DNA from: Flectobacillus major DSM 103
GTDB taxonomy: Bacteria; Bacteroidota; Bacteroidia; Cytophagales; Spirosomataceae
Direction: 5' to 3'
Assembly (NCBI RefSeq): GCF_000427405.1
Contig: NZ_KE386491.1
Span: forward strand, 417,001-481,000
DNA length: 64,000 nt
Shown here: in pieces, positions 28,332-37,047 of the stretch
Layout: the number at the start of each line of letters is the position of its first letter
Numbering within the stretch: the first letter of the stretch is position 1
Made by a program: the position numbers and the translations under genes
Notes under the pieces: model-generated
Database searches by the model: none
Told to the model about the DNA's origin: nothing
Seen by the model: only the letters and a program-made list of their open reading frames with translations

Positions 28332-28657
28332 AAATCTAAAAAAACTGATAAGACCAGCTCACAGAAAAATACTCATCGAGTTTCTAGCGAATGTTCAAAA
28401 GCAATCCTGCTTCCGAGTAGCGTGTTAAGGTTTACCCACTTCTTTTATGATAGCCCAAAAGCTATAAAAACAGTGTAGCCGTTTTCTAAAGAGGCTATTT
28501 GATTTCGGCAACTTGGTAGAAAAAGTTTCTCCAATTTTATTTTAAAATGGTATGCTTGCATAATAATATTTATTGTATTATTTTTACTTAAAATATGAAA
28601 AATAAGTATGGTTTGTAAGTATTCATATAGGCAAACCACCCAACAATAAATAGTAAG
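28332..28657. other. 326-bp intergenic region, nothing definite
   Basis: No gene-like ORF or exact promoter box was found. TATGGTTTG near 28607 resembles the -7 box with one extra base and could serve the acyl-CoA dehydrogenase gene. Confidence 0.4.
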
Positions 28658-30472
28658 ATGATGGCACAACAATATTCGCGTCGAAATCTCGACTTTATGC
28701 TAAAAGAAGTCCTCCATGTTGGGGAATTGACTAAATATCCTTATTTTCAGGACTATACACCCGATATGTTCGATATGGTGTTAGATACTGTCGAAGAAAT
28801 AGCCGACAAGATTATGCGTCCTGCCTATGTAGAATCTGACCGCAAACAGCCTGAGTTAGTCAATGGGCAAGTGAAAGTGCATCCGGCGGTAAAAGATTAT
28901 ATTAAAGCAATGGGCGATGCGGGTTTGATTAATGCTTCTTTTGCTTTTGAGCACGGTGGACAACAATTGCCAGTGGTGGTTAATGCTGCCAACGAGTTTA
29001 TCAGAGGAGCAGCTCATAATTCTTTGGTAATGTTTACAGGGCTAACTGCTGGGTCGGCTCATTTGATATATTCTTTTGGCTCGACAGACCTACAAGAAAA
29101 GTTTGCTCATAGAATGGTTTCGGGCGAATGGACAGGCACGATGTGTCTGACCGAACCCCAAGCGGGTAGCTCGCTCTCGGATGTGATTACGACAGCACAG
29201 CCTTTGGCTGATGGAAGTTTTACAATTAAAGGTCAAAAGGTGTTTATTTCGGCAGGCGACCACGATATTGCCGATAATATTATCCATTTGGTGTTGGCTC
29301 GTATAGAGGGTGCTCCATTGGGTACAAAAGGAATATCGTTGTTTGTTGTACCCAAATTTAGGGCCGACGAAAGCGGTAATTATACTATCGACAACGATGT
29401 GATTTCTACAGGTATTTACCACAAAATGGGGCAGAAAGCTACGCCAGCAATGCACCTTACTTTTGGCGATAAAGATAATTCGATAGGTTATTTGGTGGGC
29501 GAACCTAACAAGGGGTTAACCTACATGTTTCAAATGATGAACGAAGCCCGTTTGGGTGTAGGTATGGGAGCTACTTATATTGCCTCTGCAGCCTATTATG
29601 CTTCTTTGGAATATGCTAAAGAACGACCACAAGGACGACGATTAAACAATAAAAATTTGGAAGAAGGACAAACATTTATCATCAACCACCCCGATGTAAA
29701 AAGAATGTTGTTGTTCCAAAAAGCAATTGTAGAGGGGTGTATAGGCCTGTTGTTTGAATGTTATTTCTGGCAAGATATGATTCATGCTCATGGGCATCAT
29801 TCAGAGGAGGCCAAGCCATATCAGTTATTGCTAGATTTGATGACTACCGTTGCAAAAACTTACCCAGCCGAATATGGTATTAGGTCGGTCAATGAGGGCT
29901 TGCAGGTATTTGGCGGATATGGTTATACCGAAGATTTTCCATTAGAGCAAATGGCTCGTGATGTGAGAATTATGTCGATCTATGAAGGAACAACAGGTAT
30001 TCATTCGCTCAACTTGCTAGGTCGTGGTATTACAAGTAACAACGGTAAAGCTCCACAATTACTATTTGGCGAAATAATGAAAACCATCGAAGCCGCCAAA
30101 ACCCACGATGAATTGATACCTTATGCCGAAAAACTGGAGAAAGAATTGGGCCGATTACAGAAAGTAACTATCCATTTATTGGGAATAGCATCACAGGGCG
30201 ACAACGAAGTATTCCTTTCTGATGCTAACTTGTACATGGAATTTTTTGGGACGGTGTCGGTGGCTTGGCAGTGGCTCAAACAGGGTATTGTTGCCAAAGA
30301 GGCTTTACTAACACAAAACCCGCTTGGCGATGATTTAGCTTTTTATGAAGCAAAGCTCCATACCATGAAATTTTATTTCCACTATGAATTAGTCAAAACA
30401 TTAAGTTTATCGGCAAGGCTATTAGACACAGAAGTGCTTACTGCAACTTCCGACTTTCAGCCTGCGATTTAA
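28658..30472 (+). CDS. Acyl-CoA dehydrogenase, long form with C-terminal extension
   Basis: 604 aa, the long (~600 aa) acyl-CoA dehydrogenase class carrying the extra C-terminal helical domain (~470-600). LTEPQAGSSLSDV (FAD/substrate loop), IKGQKVFISAGDHDIADNIIHLVLAR and LQVFGGYGYTEDFPLEQMARDVRIMSIYEGTTGIHSLNLLGR are family signatures; E443 in IYEGTTG is the expected catalytic base. It oxidises an acyl-CoA to the 2-enoyl-CoA with FAD and passes electrons to ETF; chain-length preference is unknown. It starts with MMAQ; the second ATG at 28661 is equally possible. A monocistronic unit is likely since a terminator follows. Confidence 0.93.
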   Translation: MMAQQYSRRNLDFMLKEVLHVGELTKYPYFQDYTPDMFDMVLDTVEEIADKIMRPAYVESDRKQPELVNGQVKVHPAVKDYIKAMGDAGLINASFAFEHGGQQLPVVVNAANEFIRGAAHNSLVMFTGLTAGSAHLIYSFGSTDLQEKFAHRMVSGEWTGTMCLTEPQAGSSLSDVITTAQPLADGSFTIKGQKVFISAGDHDIADNIIHLVLARIEGAPLGTKGISLFVVPKFRADESGNYTIDNDVISTGIYHKMGQKATPAMHLTFGDKDNSIGYLVGEPNKGLTYMFQMMNEARLGVGMGATYIASAAYYASLEYAKERPQGRRLNNKNLEEGQTFIINHPDVKRMLLFQKAIVEGCIGLLFECYFWQDMIHAHGHHSEEAKPYQLLLDLMTTVAKTYPAEYGIRSVNEGLQVFGGYGYTEDFPLEQMARDVRIMSIYEGTTGIHSLNLLGRGITSNNGKAPQLLFGEIMKTIEAAKTHDELIPYAEKLEKELGRLQKVTIHLLGIASQGDNEVFLSDANLYMEFFGTVSVAWQWLKQGIVAKEALLTQNPLGDDLAFYEAKLHTMKFYFHYELVKTLSLSARLLDTEVLTATSDFQPAI

Positions 30473-30510
30473 GATACCATTACACTAAATTAACAAGCTG
30501 AATCAAGTAG

Positions 30511-30544
30511 AAGGACGAGTCACTCAGGTGTTCGTCCTTTTTTT
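30511..30544 (+). terminator. Rho-independent terminator after acyl-CoA dehydrogenase
   Basis: AAGGACGA (30511-30518) pairs with TCGTCCTT (30532-30539), followed by a T run to 30544. The opposing DUF1684 gene ends just beyond, so the hairpin may serve both strands. Confidence 0.85.
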
Positions 30545-30554
30545 ATGAACTGAT

Positions 30555-31166
30555 TTACAGTCGCTCACCAGCCTTAATTGCTATAGGAAGGAAATTTTCG
30601 GCAGGAGGAATTGGGCAAGTAAACGTATGATTATAAGTACAATAAGGATGATAGGCCAAATTGAAATCTATAACCAATTGACTACCTTTGATATTTTGGG
30701 GGTCTAAATCAAGGTAGCGGCCTGCACCGTAGGTTTCTTTGCCCGAAGTAAGGTCTTTGAAAGGTAAAAACAATAAGCCTTCGGCGTTGATAAACAGCTT
30801 TAAAGCATATTTTTTTCCTCCTATTTCAAAAGTAGCATTGCCATAAGGCTCGTACGCCTCGGTTTCGCCTCCTGTCATTTGAATTTCTATTTTTTGTCCA
30901 CTTTTAAGCTTATCGATTGTTGCTGTGACTCTCCAAGTGGGGTCAATAGCGAAATAAGGAAGTTGCCGAAAAGCATTTTTATTTTCAATGGGCGACTCTT
31001 TATCGGTTTTTAGGTATTGGTCTTTATCGTTTCGAATACCCTGAATTTGGGTTTTATAACTTGCTATATCCTCGACCGACTCCGTTTGGGTACTACCACT
31101 ATTAATAATATTGTAAGCTATCGTAATTATTACAATGATGGCGATGAATCCTATAATCTTTTTCAT
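30555..31166 (-). CDS. DUF1684 protein, membrane-anchored or secreted
   Basis: 203 aa. An N-terminal hydrophobic segment (~4-20) works as signal or anchor. The rest is the DUF1684 domain: FRQLPYFAIDPTWRVTA, the central FEIGGKKYALKLF strand, FLPFKDLTSGKETYGAGRYLDLD, then IDFNLAYHPYCTYNHTFTCPIPPAENFLPIAIKAGE, the highly conserved end with the N-YHPYC and CP-PP-N motifs. The domain's function is not known; conserved Cys, His and acidic residues hint at a metal- or ligand-binding pocket. It is transcribed divergently from riboflavin synthase. Confidence 0.88.
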   Translation of the reverse strand: MKKIIGFIAIIVIITIAYNIINSGSTQTESVEDIASYKTQIQGIRNDKDQYLKTDKESPIENKNAFRQLPYFAIDPTWRVTATIDKLKSGQKIEIQMTGGETEAYEPYGNATFEIGGKKYALKLFINAEGLLFLPFKDLTSGKETYGAGRYLDLDPQNIKGSQLVIDFNLAYHPYCTYNHTFTCPIPPAENFLPIAIKAGERL

Positions 31167-31195
31167 AAAATACGTTATTTATCCTAAATTCTTTA

Positions 31196-31203
31196 CAAAG
31201 ATA
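31196..31203 (-). promoter_or_regulatory. Probable -7 box for the DUF1684 gene
   Basis: TATCTTTG on the minus strand is an exact TAnnTTTG match; transcription from ~31189 would give a leader of about 22 nt. No clear -33 TTG is present. Confidence 0.45.
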
Positions 31204-31294
31204 AGTCATTAGCTTGAAGGCTTGGGTACGAAACCCAAAAATCGTATTACTCATAAAACTTGACGAATATCCTAAAGCCTTATTTGATAACTTT

Positions 31295-31302
31295 TAACTT
31301 TG
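31295..31302 (+). promoter_or_regulatory. Probable -7 box for riboflavin synthase
   Basis: TAACTTTG is an exact TAnnTTTG match, placing a start near 31309, ~50 nt before the ATG. The leader is too short for an FMN riboswitch and shows none of its conserved parts. Confidence 0.4.
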
Positions 31303-31357
31303 TGACTTGAATTTTTGTTGAGTAAAAAACAATCAATATTTTAAACAGTCTAACATT

Positions 31358-31942
31358 ATGTTTACAGGAATTATAGAGGCCATCGGCGAAGTAGTAGATA
31401 TTCAGGCAGAAGGCAGCAATATTACATTCAAATTGACATGTCCATTTACCCAAGAACTCAAAGTAGACCAAAGCTTGGCTCACAATGGTGTTTGCTTAAC
31501 CGTAGTAGATATTCAAGGCTCTGTGTATGCTGTAACAGCCATCGACGAAACCCTCAAGAAAACCAACCTTGGCCGATTGTCTGTAGGCTCGAAAGTAAAC
31601 CTAGAGCGTTGTATGCCTGCCAATGGCCGTTTTGATGGACATATTGTACAGGGGCATGTCGACCAAACAGGTATTGTTACTGCTATTACCGAGCAAGATG
31701 GTTCGTGGCTATATGATTTTGAATATGAGCCAAACAACCAAAATATTACAGTAGAAAAAGGCTCTATTTGTATTAATGGAACAAGCTTAACCGTTTTTAA
31801 TTCAGGTACAAATACTTTTAGGGTAGCCATTATTCCTTACACTTACGAGCATACGGTTTTTCATACTTTACAAGTAGGCGATACCGTTAATCTCGAATTT
31901 GATATTGTAGGGAAGTATATCCGAAAAATGATGAATCTCTAA
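31358..31942 (+). CDS. ribE: Riboflavin synthase alpha chain
   Basis: 194 aa with two tandem lumazine-binding domains (~1-90 and ~97-185). MFTGIIEAIG is the invariant N-terminus, SLAHNGVCLTVV and GRFDGHIVQGHVDQTG are the ligand-binding motifs of the first and second halves, and SICINGTSLTV repeats the first motif. It converts two 6,7-dimethyl-8-ribityllumazine molecules to riboflavin in the cytoplasm. No other rib genes lie nearby. The GH20 gene follows 73 nt later on the same strand and could share its transcript. Named ribE in many genomes and ribC in E. coli. Confidence 0.96.
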   Translation: MFTGIIEAIGEVVDIQAEGSNITFKLTCPFTQELKVDQSLAHNGVCLTVVDIQGSVYAVTAIDETLKKTNLGRLSVGSKVNLERCMPANGRFDGHIVQGHVDQTGIVTAITEQDGSWLYDFEYEPNNQNITVEKGSICINGTSLTVFNSGTNTFRVAIIPYTYEHTVFHTLQVGDTVNLEFDIVGKYIRKMMNL

Positions 31943-32015
31943 AAACACAAATTGGTGGGTATCAGAAGTAATAACCTGTGCCTACCAATTGTTATTCCTA
32001 AATACAATATCAAGT

Positions 32016-33905
32016 ATGAAAAAAGCTCAAATGCTATTATTCTTCACTTTGTGGTCTTTACAACGCCTATTGGCTCAACAAGTAATTCCCGAACCTGTTT
32101 TTCAACAAAAAGTAGCTGGTGAGTTTGTGTTTTCACCCGATATTAAAATACATATTCCTGCAGGAAACGAAGAAATTGCCAATATCGCTAACTTTTTGTC
32201 GGAAAGTATAGCCTTACCTACAGGCTACAAATTGCCAGTATCGACAACGCCCCGAATAGGAAAGCATATCAATTTTAAACTTGAAAAAACCACTTTCAAG
32301 GTACTCGGGCAGGAGGAGGGATATTCCCTAGAAATTACCCCTAAGCATATCGACATCAAGGCACATTCTGCCAGTGGAATGTTTTATGCTGTACAAACTT
32401 TATTGCAACTTTTGCCCAAGCAAATAGAAGCCAAACAGTACCAAAAACTTACGTGGAAAATACCATGTACAAGCATAACCGATTACCCAAGGTACGCTTG
32501 GCGTGGTATTATGCTAGACGTAAGCCGCCATTTTTATCCAAAAGAATATATTAAAAAATTTATCGACCAACTGGCAAAGTACAAATTCAATACTTTTCAT
32601 TGGCACTTGACCGACGATCAAGGTTGGCGAATAGAAATTAAATCATTCCCAAAACTAACTTCAGTTGGAGCATGGCGTGTACCCCGAATCGGTAACTGGT
32701 GGGACAGAGAACTGCCCTTACAAGGAGAAACCCCCAACTATGGAGGCTTTTACACACAGGACGATATTCGGGAAATTGTGGCTTATGCCCAGTCGAGGTA
32801 TATCCAAATCCTTCCCGAGATAGATGTGCCAGGGCATAGCCTTGCTATGCTAGCGGCGTATCCCGAACTATCGTGTGCAGGAGGCAATAAGTTTCAGGTA
32901 AATGGCGGTTGGCGGTTTTATCGTGAAGTAGAAAATTCGCTTTGCCCTTCCAACGAAAAAGTGTACGATTTTCTGGACAAAGTTTTTGGGGAGATTGCAG
33001 GGCTTTTTCCGCATCGCTATATTCATGTTGGGGGCGACGAATGTTATAAAGGTTATTGGGAAAAAAGCCCCGAATGTCAGGCATTGATGAAGCGAGAAAA
33101 CCTAAAGAATACCGATGAGTTACAGAGTTATTTTATAAAAAGAGTAGAGAAAATATTGGCCTCTAAGGGGAAAAAACTCATTGGATGGGACGAAATTTTG
33201 GATGGTGGCCTTGCTCCAGATGCCACTGTGATGTCATGGCGAGGAGCAAAAGGAGGTATCGAAGCCGCCAAACAAAACCATGCCGTAGTAATGTCGCCCA
33301 ATACCCATGCTTATTTAGATTTGTACCAAGGCGACCCTCTGGCCGAGCCTAATACCTATGATATGCTACGCTTGAAAAAGGTGTATAGCTTTGAACCAAC
33401 ACCAAGCGGTGTCAACGAATCATTGATATTGGGTGGGCAAGGCAACCTGTGGACAGAATCTATACCCAATGTTCGTCATTTAGAATACATGATGTATCCA
33501 CGAGCATGGGCTTTGTCGGAAGTACTGTGGAGTAAGAAAGAAAAACGAAATTGGAATTATTTTGCTACAAAAATGGAAACACACTTTGGCCGAATGGACG
33601 AAGCAAAAATCAATTATGCTCGCAGTGTGTACGACCCCGTAATTAGGACAATCAAAGAAGGCAATGCCATAAAAGTAGAAATGCAAACAGAACTAAGTAA
33701 TTTGGATATCTATTATTCGTTTGATGGTACCAATCCAGACAACTTTTTCCCAAAATACCAAGGCAAAACCCTGGTGATTCCTAAAAATGCAAGTTACCTG
33801 AAGGTACAAACCTACCGAGCTGGCAAGCCAATCGGACAACGTATTACTATTCCCGTAAAAACACTACTGGACAGAGTTGGGCGTTTTCAGAATGTCATAG
33901 ATTAG
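32016..33905 (+). CDS. GH20 beta-N-acetylhexosaminidase
   Basis: 629 aa from ATG at 32016, which opens a signal peptide (MKKAQMLLFFTLWSLQRLLAQ); an upstream TTG at 31989 is unlikely. Domains: GH20b N-terminal domain (~25-145), GH20 barrel with RGIMLDVSRHFYP, HWHLTDDQGWRIEIKSFPKLT and the catalytic pair D341-E342 in HVGGDEC, and a C-terminal chitobiase-type beta-sandwich (LDIYYSFDGTNPD...). It removes terminal GlcNAc/GalNAc from glycans or chitin oligomers by substrate-assisted catalysis, probably in the periplasm or at the surface. No SusCD pair is adjacent. The ORF downstream is in the same frame after the TAG stop. Confidence 0.94.
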   Translation: MKKAQMLLFFTLWSLQRLLAQQVIPEPVFQQKVAGEFVFSPDIKIHIPAGNEEIANIANFLSESIALPTGYKLPVSTTPRIGKHINFKLEKTTFKVLGQEEGYSLEITPKHIDIKAHSASGMFYAVQTLLQLLPKQIEAKQYQKLTWKIPCTSITDYPRYAWRGIMLDVSRHFYPKEYIKKFIDQLAKYKFNTFHWHLTDDQGWRIEIKSFPKLTSVGAWRVPRIGNWWDRELPLQGETPNYGGFYTQDDIREIVAYAQSRYIQILPEIDVPGHSLAMLAAYPELSCAGGNKFQVNGGWRFYREVENSLCPSNEKVYDFLDKVFGEIAGLFPHRYIHVGGDECYKGYWEKSPECQALMKRENLKNTDELQSYFIKRVEKILASKGKKLIGWDEILDGGLAPDATVMSWRGAKGGIEAAKQNHAVVMSPNTHAYLDLYQGDPLAEPNTYDMLRLKKVYSFEPTPSGVNESLILGGQGNLWTESIPNVRHLEYMMYPRAWALSEVLWSKKEKRNWNYFATKMETHFGRMDEAKINYARSVYDPVIRTIKEGNAIKVEMQTELSNLDIYYSFDGTNPDNFFPKYQGKTLVIPKNASYLKVQTYRAGKPIGQRITIPVKTLLDRVGRFQNVID

Positions 33906-33929
33906 GGATTTCATAGGGTTTTACGTGAA

Positions 33930-34169
33930 ATGCTAAAAGATGGTGCAAATGAAGCCGATATTATTACATATTTACAAGATAAAAACATTCCTGCTGACGA
34001 AATTACGTTAACAAAAGTTGCCGAACAGATTTTACAGACACCACCTGAGCAAGGTTATTTGACTATTTCAAACGCTTTGCAGTGGCGATTACAATACCAA
34101 CGAATTGTTACATTGGCCGATGGTATTTCTGGAATAGAGAAAATTGTAAGCTATAACAAACCTCAATGA
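33930..34169 (+). CDS. 79-aa hypothetical protein coupled to the methyltransferase
   Basis: 79 aa, rich in short helices (TYLQDKNIPADEITLTKVAEQIL), no known domain. The frame is open back to 33906, immediately after the GH20 stop, so the readable C-terminal piece is 87 residues. The stop overlaps the next start by four bases (ATGA at 34166-34169), the mark of a translationally coupled pair. It may be the remaining C-terminal end of a larger partner gene, for instance a restriction subunit, whose 5' part was lost when the locus landed behind GH20; or a complete small partner protein. No clear ribosome-binding site is seen. Confidence 0.5.
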   Translation: MLKDGANEADIITYLQDKNIPADEITLTKVAEQILQTPPEQGYLTISNALQWRLQYQRIVTLADGISGIEKIVSYNKPQ

Positions 34170-35953
34170 TGAAAGTATTTGGAGCGAATATTACCCATCA
34201 GGTTTTGGATTACTTAAATGATAGTCTGAGAAATATGGTGTCTGTAGAAGAAGCCAACAGCAAATTATTTCAATCTTTTGGGGTGATACAATTTTTTGAT
34301 AATGAAGAAGATTTACAGATCCTCAAAGAAAGTATATCAATTTCACAAAGCATCGTTTTAGACCCAGATAGGGCTGAATATGGTGATTTTCAGACCAATA
34401 TAGAGCTAGCAAATAATATTGCTTTACATCTAACAACAAAAGATATTTCGCCAGAAATTATTATCGAACCAACTTGTGGGAAAGGAAATTTTATAGTTGC
34501 TTCTTTGAAATATTTCAACGGTGTTAAAAAGATTTATGGTATTGAAATATACAAACCTTACGTTTGGGAAAGTAAATTTAACATTCTTGATTTCTATCTA
34601 AAGAATCCTAACGAAAATAATACAAAACATAACCTCCCCGAGGTTTCAATTATTCATACCAGTATTTTTGACTTTGATTTTAAAAATATTGCCAAAGAAA
34701 ATAACACAAAAAAGATTTTAATTATCGGAAATCCACCTTGGGTTACAAATGCAAAACTAGGTAGCCTAAACTCATCTAATCTTCCTAAAAAAACAAATTT
34801 TAAAAATCATAACGGATTAGATGCAATAACTGGCAAAGGTAATTTTGATATTGCCGAATACATTACATTAATGATGGTTGAAACTTTTCAAAACCAAAAT
34901 GGCAATATAGCATTGTTGGTAAAAAATGCTGTCATTAAAAATATTGTATTTGACCAAATTAACAATAAATATCATATTTCTGACCTAGAAAAATATTTGA
35001 TTGATAGCAAAAAAGAGTTTAATGTATCTGTAGAGGCTTCTTTGTTTTATTGTAAGCTCAATTCAAACCCTACGTTTTGGTGTACAGAATTTGATTTTTA
35101 CAATAATTCGGACGTGAAATCAAATTTTGGTTGGGCAACAGATAAGTTTGTTTCTAATCTTGATAATTATAGTGATTCCATTCAAATTGATGGAAAATGT
35201 CCGTTTGAATGGCGACAAGGAATTAAACACGACTGTTCTTCCATCATGGAGTTAGAGCTTGTAAATGGATGTTTTGTGAACGGATTGAAGGAGGAGGTTA
35301 GTTTAGAAAGTGATTTGGTATATGGTATTTTAAAAAGTTCGGATTTGAAAAATACCATAATAAATCAAACGAGAAAACATACAATTATAACACAAAAGAA
35401 GGTTGGTCAAGAAACGGATTATATCAAATATAACTTTCCGAAAACCTATAAATATTTGAGTGAGCATCAAGATATATTTAATGCGAGGAAGTCGAGTATT
35501 TACAACAATAAACCCCCGTTTTCTATTTTTGGTGTTGGTGAGTATTCCTTTAAACCATACAAAGTTGCGATTTCAGGGCTTTATAAAACCTACCATTTTA
35601 CACTTATTTTACCCCAAAACCAAAAACCAGTAATGCTTGATGATACCTGCTATATGTTGGGTTTTGATAAATTAGAATTTGCGGTTTATTCTCATATACT
35701 TTTAAATGCTAAAATAACAACGAAACTGCTGCAATCTATAACTTTTGCAGATGCTAAACGGACATTTACAAAAGATGTTTTAAGGCGAATAGACCTTTTA
35801 GCATTAGCTGAAATAATAGATAAATCTGAATTGAAAAAAGAACTAGATTATATAAACCAAACATATAACTTCAATTTGACCTTAGATTATTGGGACGACT
35901 TTATGAATGAAATGAAGCCAATAGAACGTATACAAATGGAGTTGTTTGCATAA
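34166..35953 (+). CDS. N6-adenine DNA methyltransferase (Eco57I-type)
   Basis: 595 aa. The segment YGDFQTNIELANNIALHL (~72-89) is motif X, EPTCGKGNF (101-109) is SAM-binding motif I, YGIEIYKPYVW motif II, and NPPW (189-192) catalytic motif IV of gamma-type N6-adenine methyltransferases. The second half, with HTIITQKKVGQ, FNARKSSIYNNKPPFSIFGVGEYSF and YKVAISGLYK (~405-480), resembles the target-recognition part of Eco57I/TaqI-like enzymes. It methylates adenine in an unknown site. No intact restriction gene is next to it; only the coupled 79-aa ORF. The sequence is very rich in Asn, Lys and Ile and more AT-biased than its neighbours, suggesting horizontal acquisition. Confidence 0.88.
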   Translation: MMKVFGANITHQVLDYLNDSLRNMVSVEEANSKLFQSFGVIQFFDNEEDLQILKESISISQSIVLDPDRAEYGDFQTNIELANNIALHLTTKDISPEIIIEPTCGKGNFIVASLKYFNGVKKIYGIEIYKPYVWESKFNILDFYLKNPNENNTKHNLPEVSIIHTSIFDFDFKNIAKENNTKKILIIGNPPWVTNAKLGSLNSSNLPKKTNFKNHNGLDAITGKGNFDIAEYITLMMVETFQNQNGNIALLVKNAVIKNIVFDQINNKYHISDLEKYLIDSKKEFNVSVEASLFYCKLNSNPTFWCTEFDFYNNSDVKSNFGWATDKFVSNLDNYSDSIQIDGKCPFEWRQGIKHDCSSIMELELVNGCFVNGLKEEVSLESDLVYGILKSSDLKNTIINQTRKHTIITQKKVGQETDYIKYNFPKTYKYLSEHQDIFNARKSSIYNNKPPFSIFGVGEYSFKPYKVAISGLYKTYHFTLILPQNQKPVMLDDTCYMLGFDKLEFAVYSHILLNAKITTKLLQSITFADAKRTFTKDVLRRIDLLALAEIIDKSELKKELDYINQTYNFNLTLDYWDDFMNEMKPIERIQMELFA

Positions 35954-36036
35954 TATTCCAAATGCGGAGCAGATAGACTTAAATTAAACTGAAGGAAGGC
36001 TTTTTTGTACTAAACTGCTCCGTATTTGGTAATATT
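35952..36036. repeat. Inverted repeat flanking the end of the methyltransferase gene
   Basis: Arms 35952-35972 and 36015-36036 pair over CCAAATGCGGAGCAG / CTGCTCCGTATTTGG and AATATT on both outer sides, with one mismatch and one extra base, around a ~42-bp spacer. The left arm starts at the last bases of the methyltransferase stop. It could be a terminator or an end-scar of the element that brought in the methyltransferase; no transposase is present. Confidence 0.65.
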
Positions 36037-36078
36037 CACAATGATTTGTTTACTTATGTACCCAAGTCGAAAATCAAG

Positions 36079-37047
36079 TTATGCTTTGGCTTGTATGATT
36101 TTCTGAATAATATGAGTTGCATGAACTCTCGAATTTTCTATAAAGAGCGAATGCGTATTCATACCACCACAGATAACGCCTGCTAAATAAACGTTAGGTA
36201 AATTTGTTTCTTGAGTATTTTCATCATAAAATGGTTTTCGGATGTCATCATCTGACAATTCAATGCCTATTTTTTGTAAAAATGCCAAGTTGGGTTGATA
36301 CCCTGTCATGGCAATCACATAGTCGTTTGGAATCGTAACCAAGCCCTCGGGCGTATTAATATCCACTTCGTTTTCCCGAATAGCGGCTACAGTAGCATTA
36401 AAATAGCCCTTAATAGAACCTTCTGCAATACGGTTTTCAATATCGGGTTTGGCCCAATATTTTACCCTAGCACCAATACCATCGCCTTTTATTACCATGC
36501 TTACATTGGCACCTTTTCGCCATGTTTCCAAGGCTGCATCTACTGCCGAATTATTAGCTCCAACAACCAATACATTTTGCATAGAATAGAAATGAGGTTC
36601 TTGATAATAATGGGTTACTTTGGGCAAATCTTCCCCCGGTACGTTCATCAAAAAAGGAATATCATAAAACCCCGTTGCTATAACAATATGACTGGCTTGA
36701 TAGGTATTTTTAGGAGTTTTTACTTGGTATTGTGTTTCAAAAGGAGTTACGGCTTGTACTTCTTCAAAAAGGTTTATTTTCAAGTTTCTGTGCAAAGCCA
36801 CACGGCGGTAATACTCCAAAGCTTCTGAACGAGTGGGCTTGGCATTATTAGATACAAACGGAACATCGCCGATTTCTAACCTTTCGGAAGTACTAAAAAA
36901 GGTCATATTGGCAGGGTAGTTGTACAACGAATTGACCAAACAGCCTTTTTCAAGAATCAAATAAGTAAAGCCAGCTTGTTGGGCTTCGAGGCCACAAGCC
37001 AAGCCAATAGGGCCAGCCCCAATAATAATTAAGTCGTAGTTGTTCAT
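36079..37047 (-). CDS. ypdA: YpdA-family FAD/NAD(P)H bacillithiol disulfide reductase
   Basis: 322 aa. N-terminal FAD-binding motif GAGPIGLACGLEAQ (~9-22), LVNSLYNYPANMTFFSTSERLEIGDVPF (~37-65), which is typical of YpdA, a second dinucleotide motif VVGANNSAVDAALE (~160-173), and VYLAGVICGGMNTHSLFIENSRVHA at the end. There is no CxxC redox pair of the thioredoxin-reductase type, as expected for YpdA. The enzyme reduces oxidised bacillithiol with NADPH in the cytoplasm. Its start overlaps the stop of the upstream transglutaminase gene by 4 bp (37044-37047), so the two are co-translated. Confidence 0.85.
   Translation of the reverse strand: MNNYDLIIIGAGPIGLACGLEAQQAGFTYLILEKGCLVNSLYNYPANMTFFSTSERLEIGDVPFVSNNAKPTRSEALEYYRRVALHRNLKINLFEEVQAVTPFETQYQVKTPKNTYQASHIVIATGFYDIPFLMNVPGEDLPKVTHYYQEPHFYSMQNVLVVGANNSAVDAALETWRKGANVSMVIKGDGIGARVKYWAKPDIENRIAEGSIKGYFNATVAAIRENEVDINTPEGLVTIPNDYVIAMTGYQPNLAFLQKIGIELSDDDIRKPFYDENTQETNLPNVYLAGVICGGMNTHSLFIENSRVHATHIIQKIIQAKA

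Noticed and set aside
31303-31357. FMN riboswitch before riboflavin synthase
   Set aside because: The leader from the likely promoter is only ~50 nt and lacks the conserved RFN sequence blocks.
31950-31990. Inverted repeat AATTGGTGGG / CCTACCAATT after riboflavin synthase
   Set aside because: One mismatch, a 21-nt loop and no T run; too weak to call a terminator.
33903-33932. Read-through fusion of GH20 with the following in-frame ORF
   Set aside because: GH20 already has its complete C-terminal domain, the TAG is a normal stop, and the downstream ORF is coupled to the methyltransferase instead.
36295-36828. 177-codon open frame opposite ypdA
   Set aside because: It lies wholly within the conserved FAD/NAD domain gene on the other strand.
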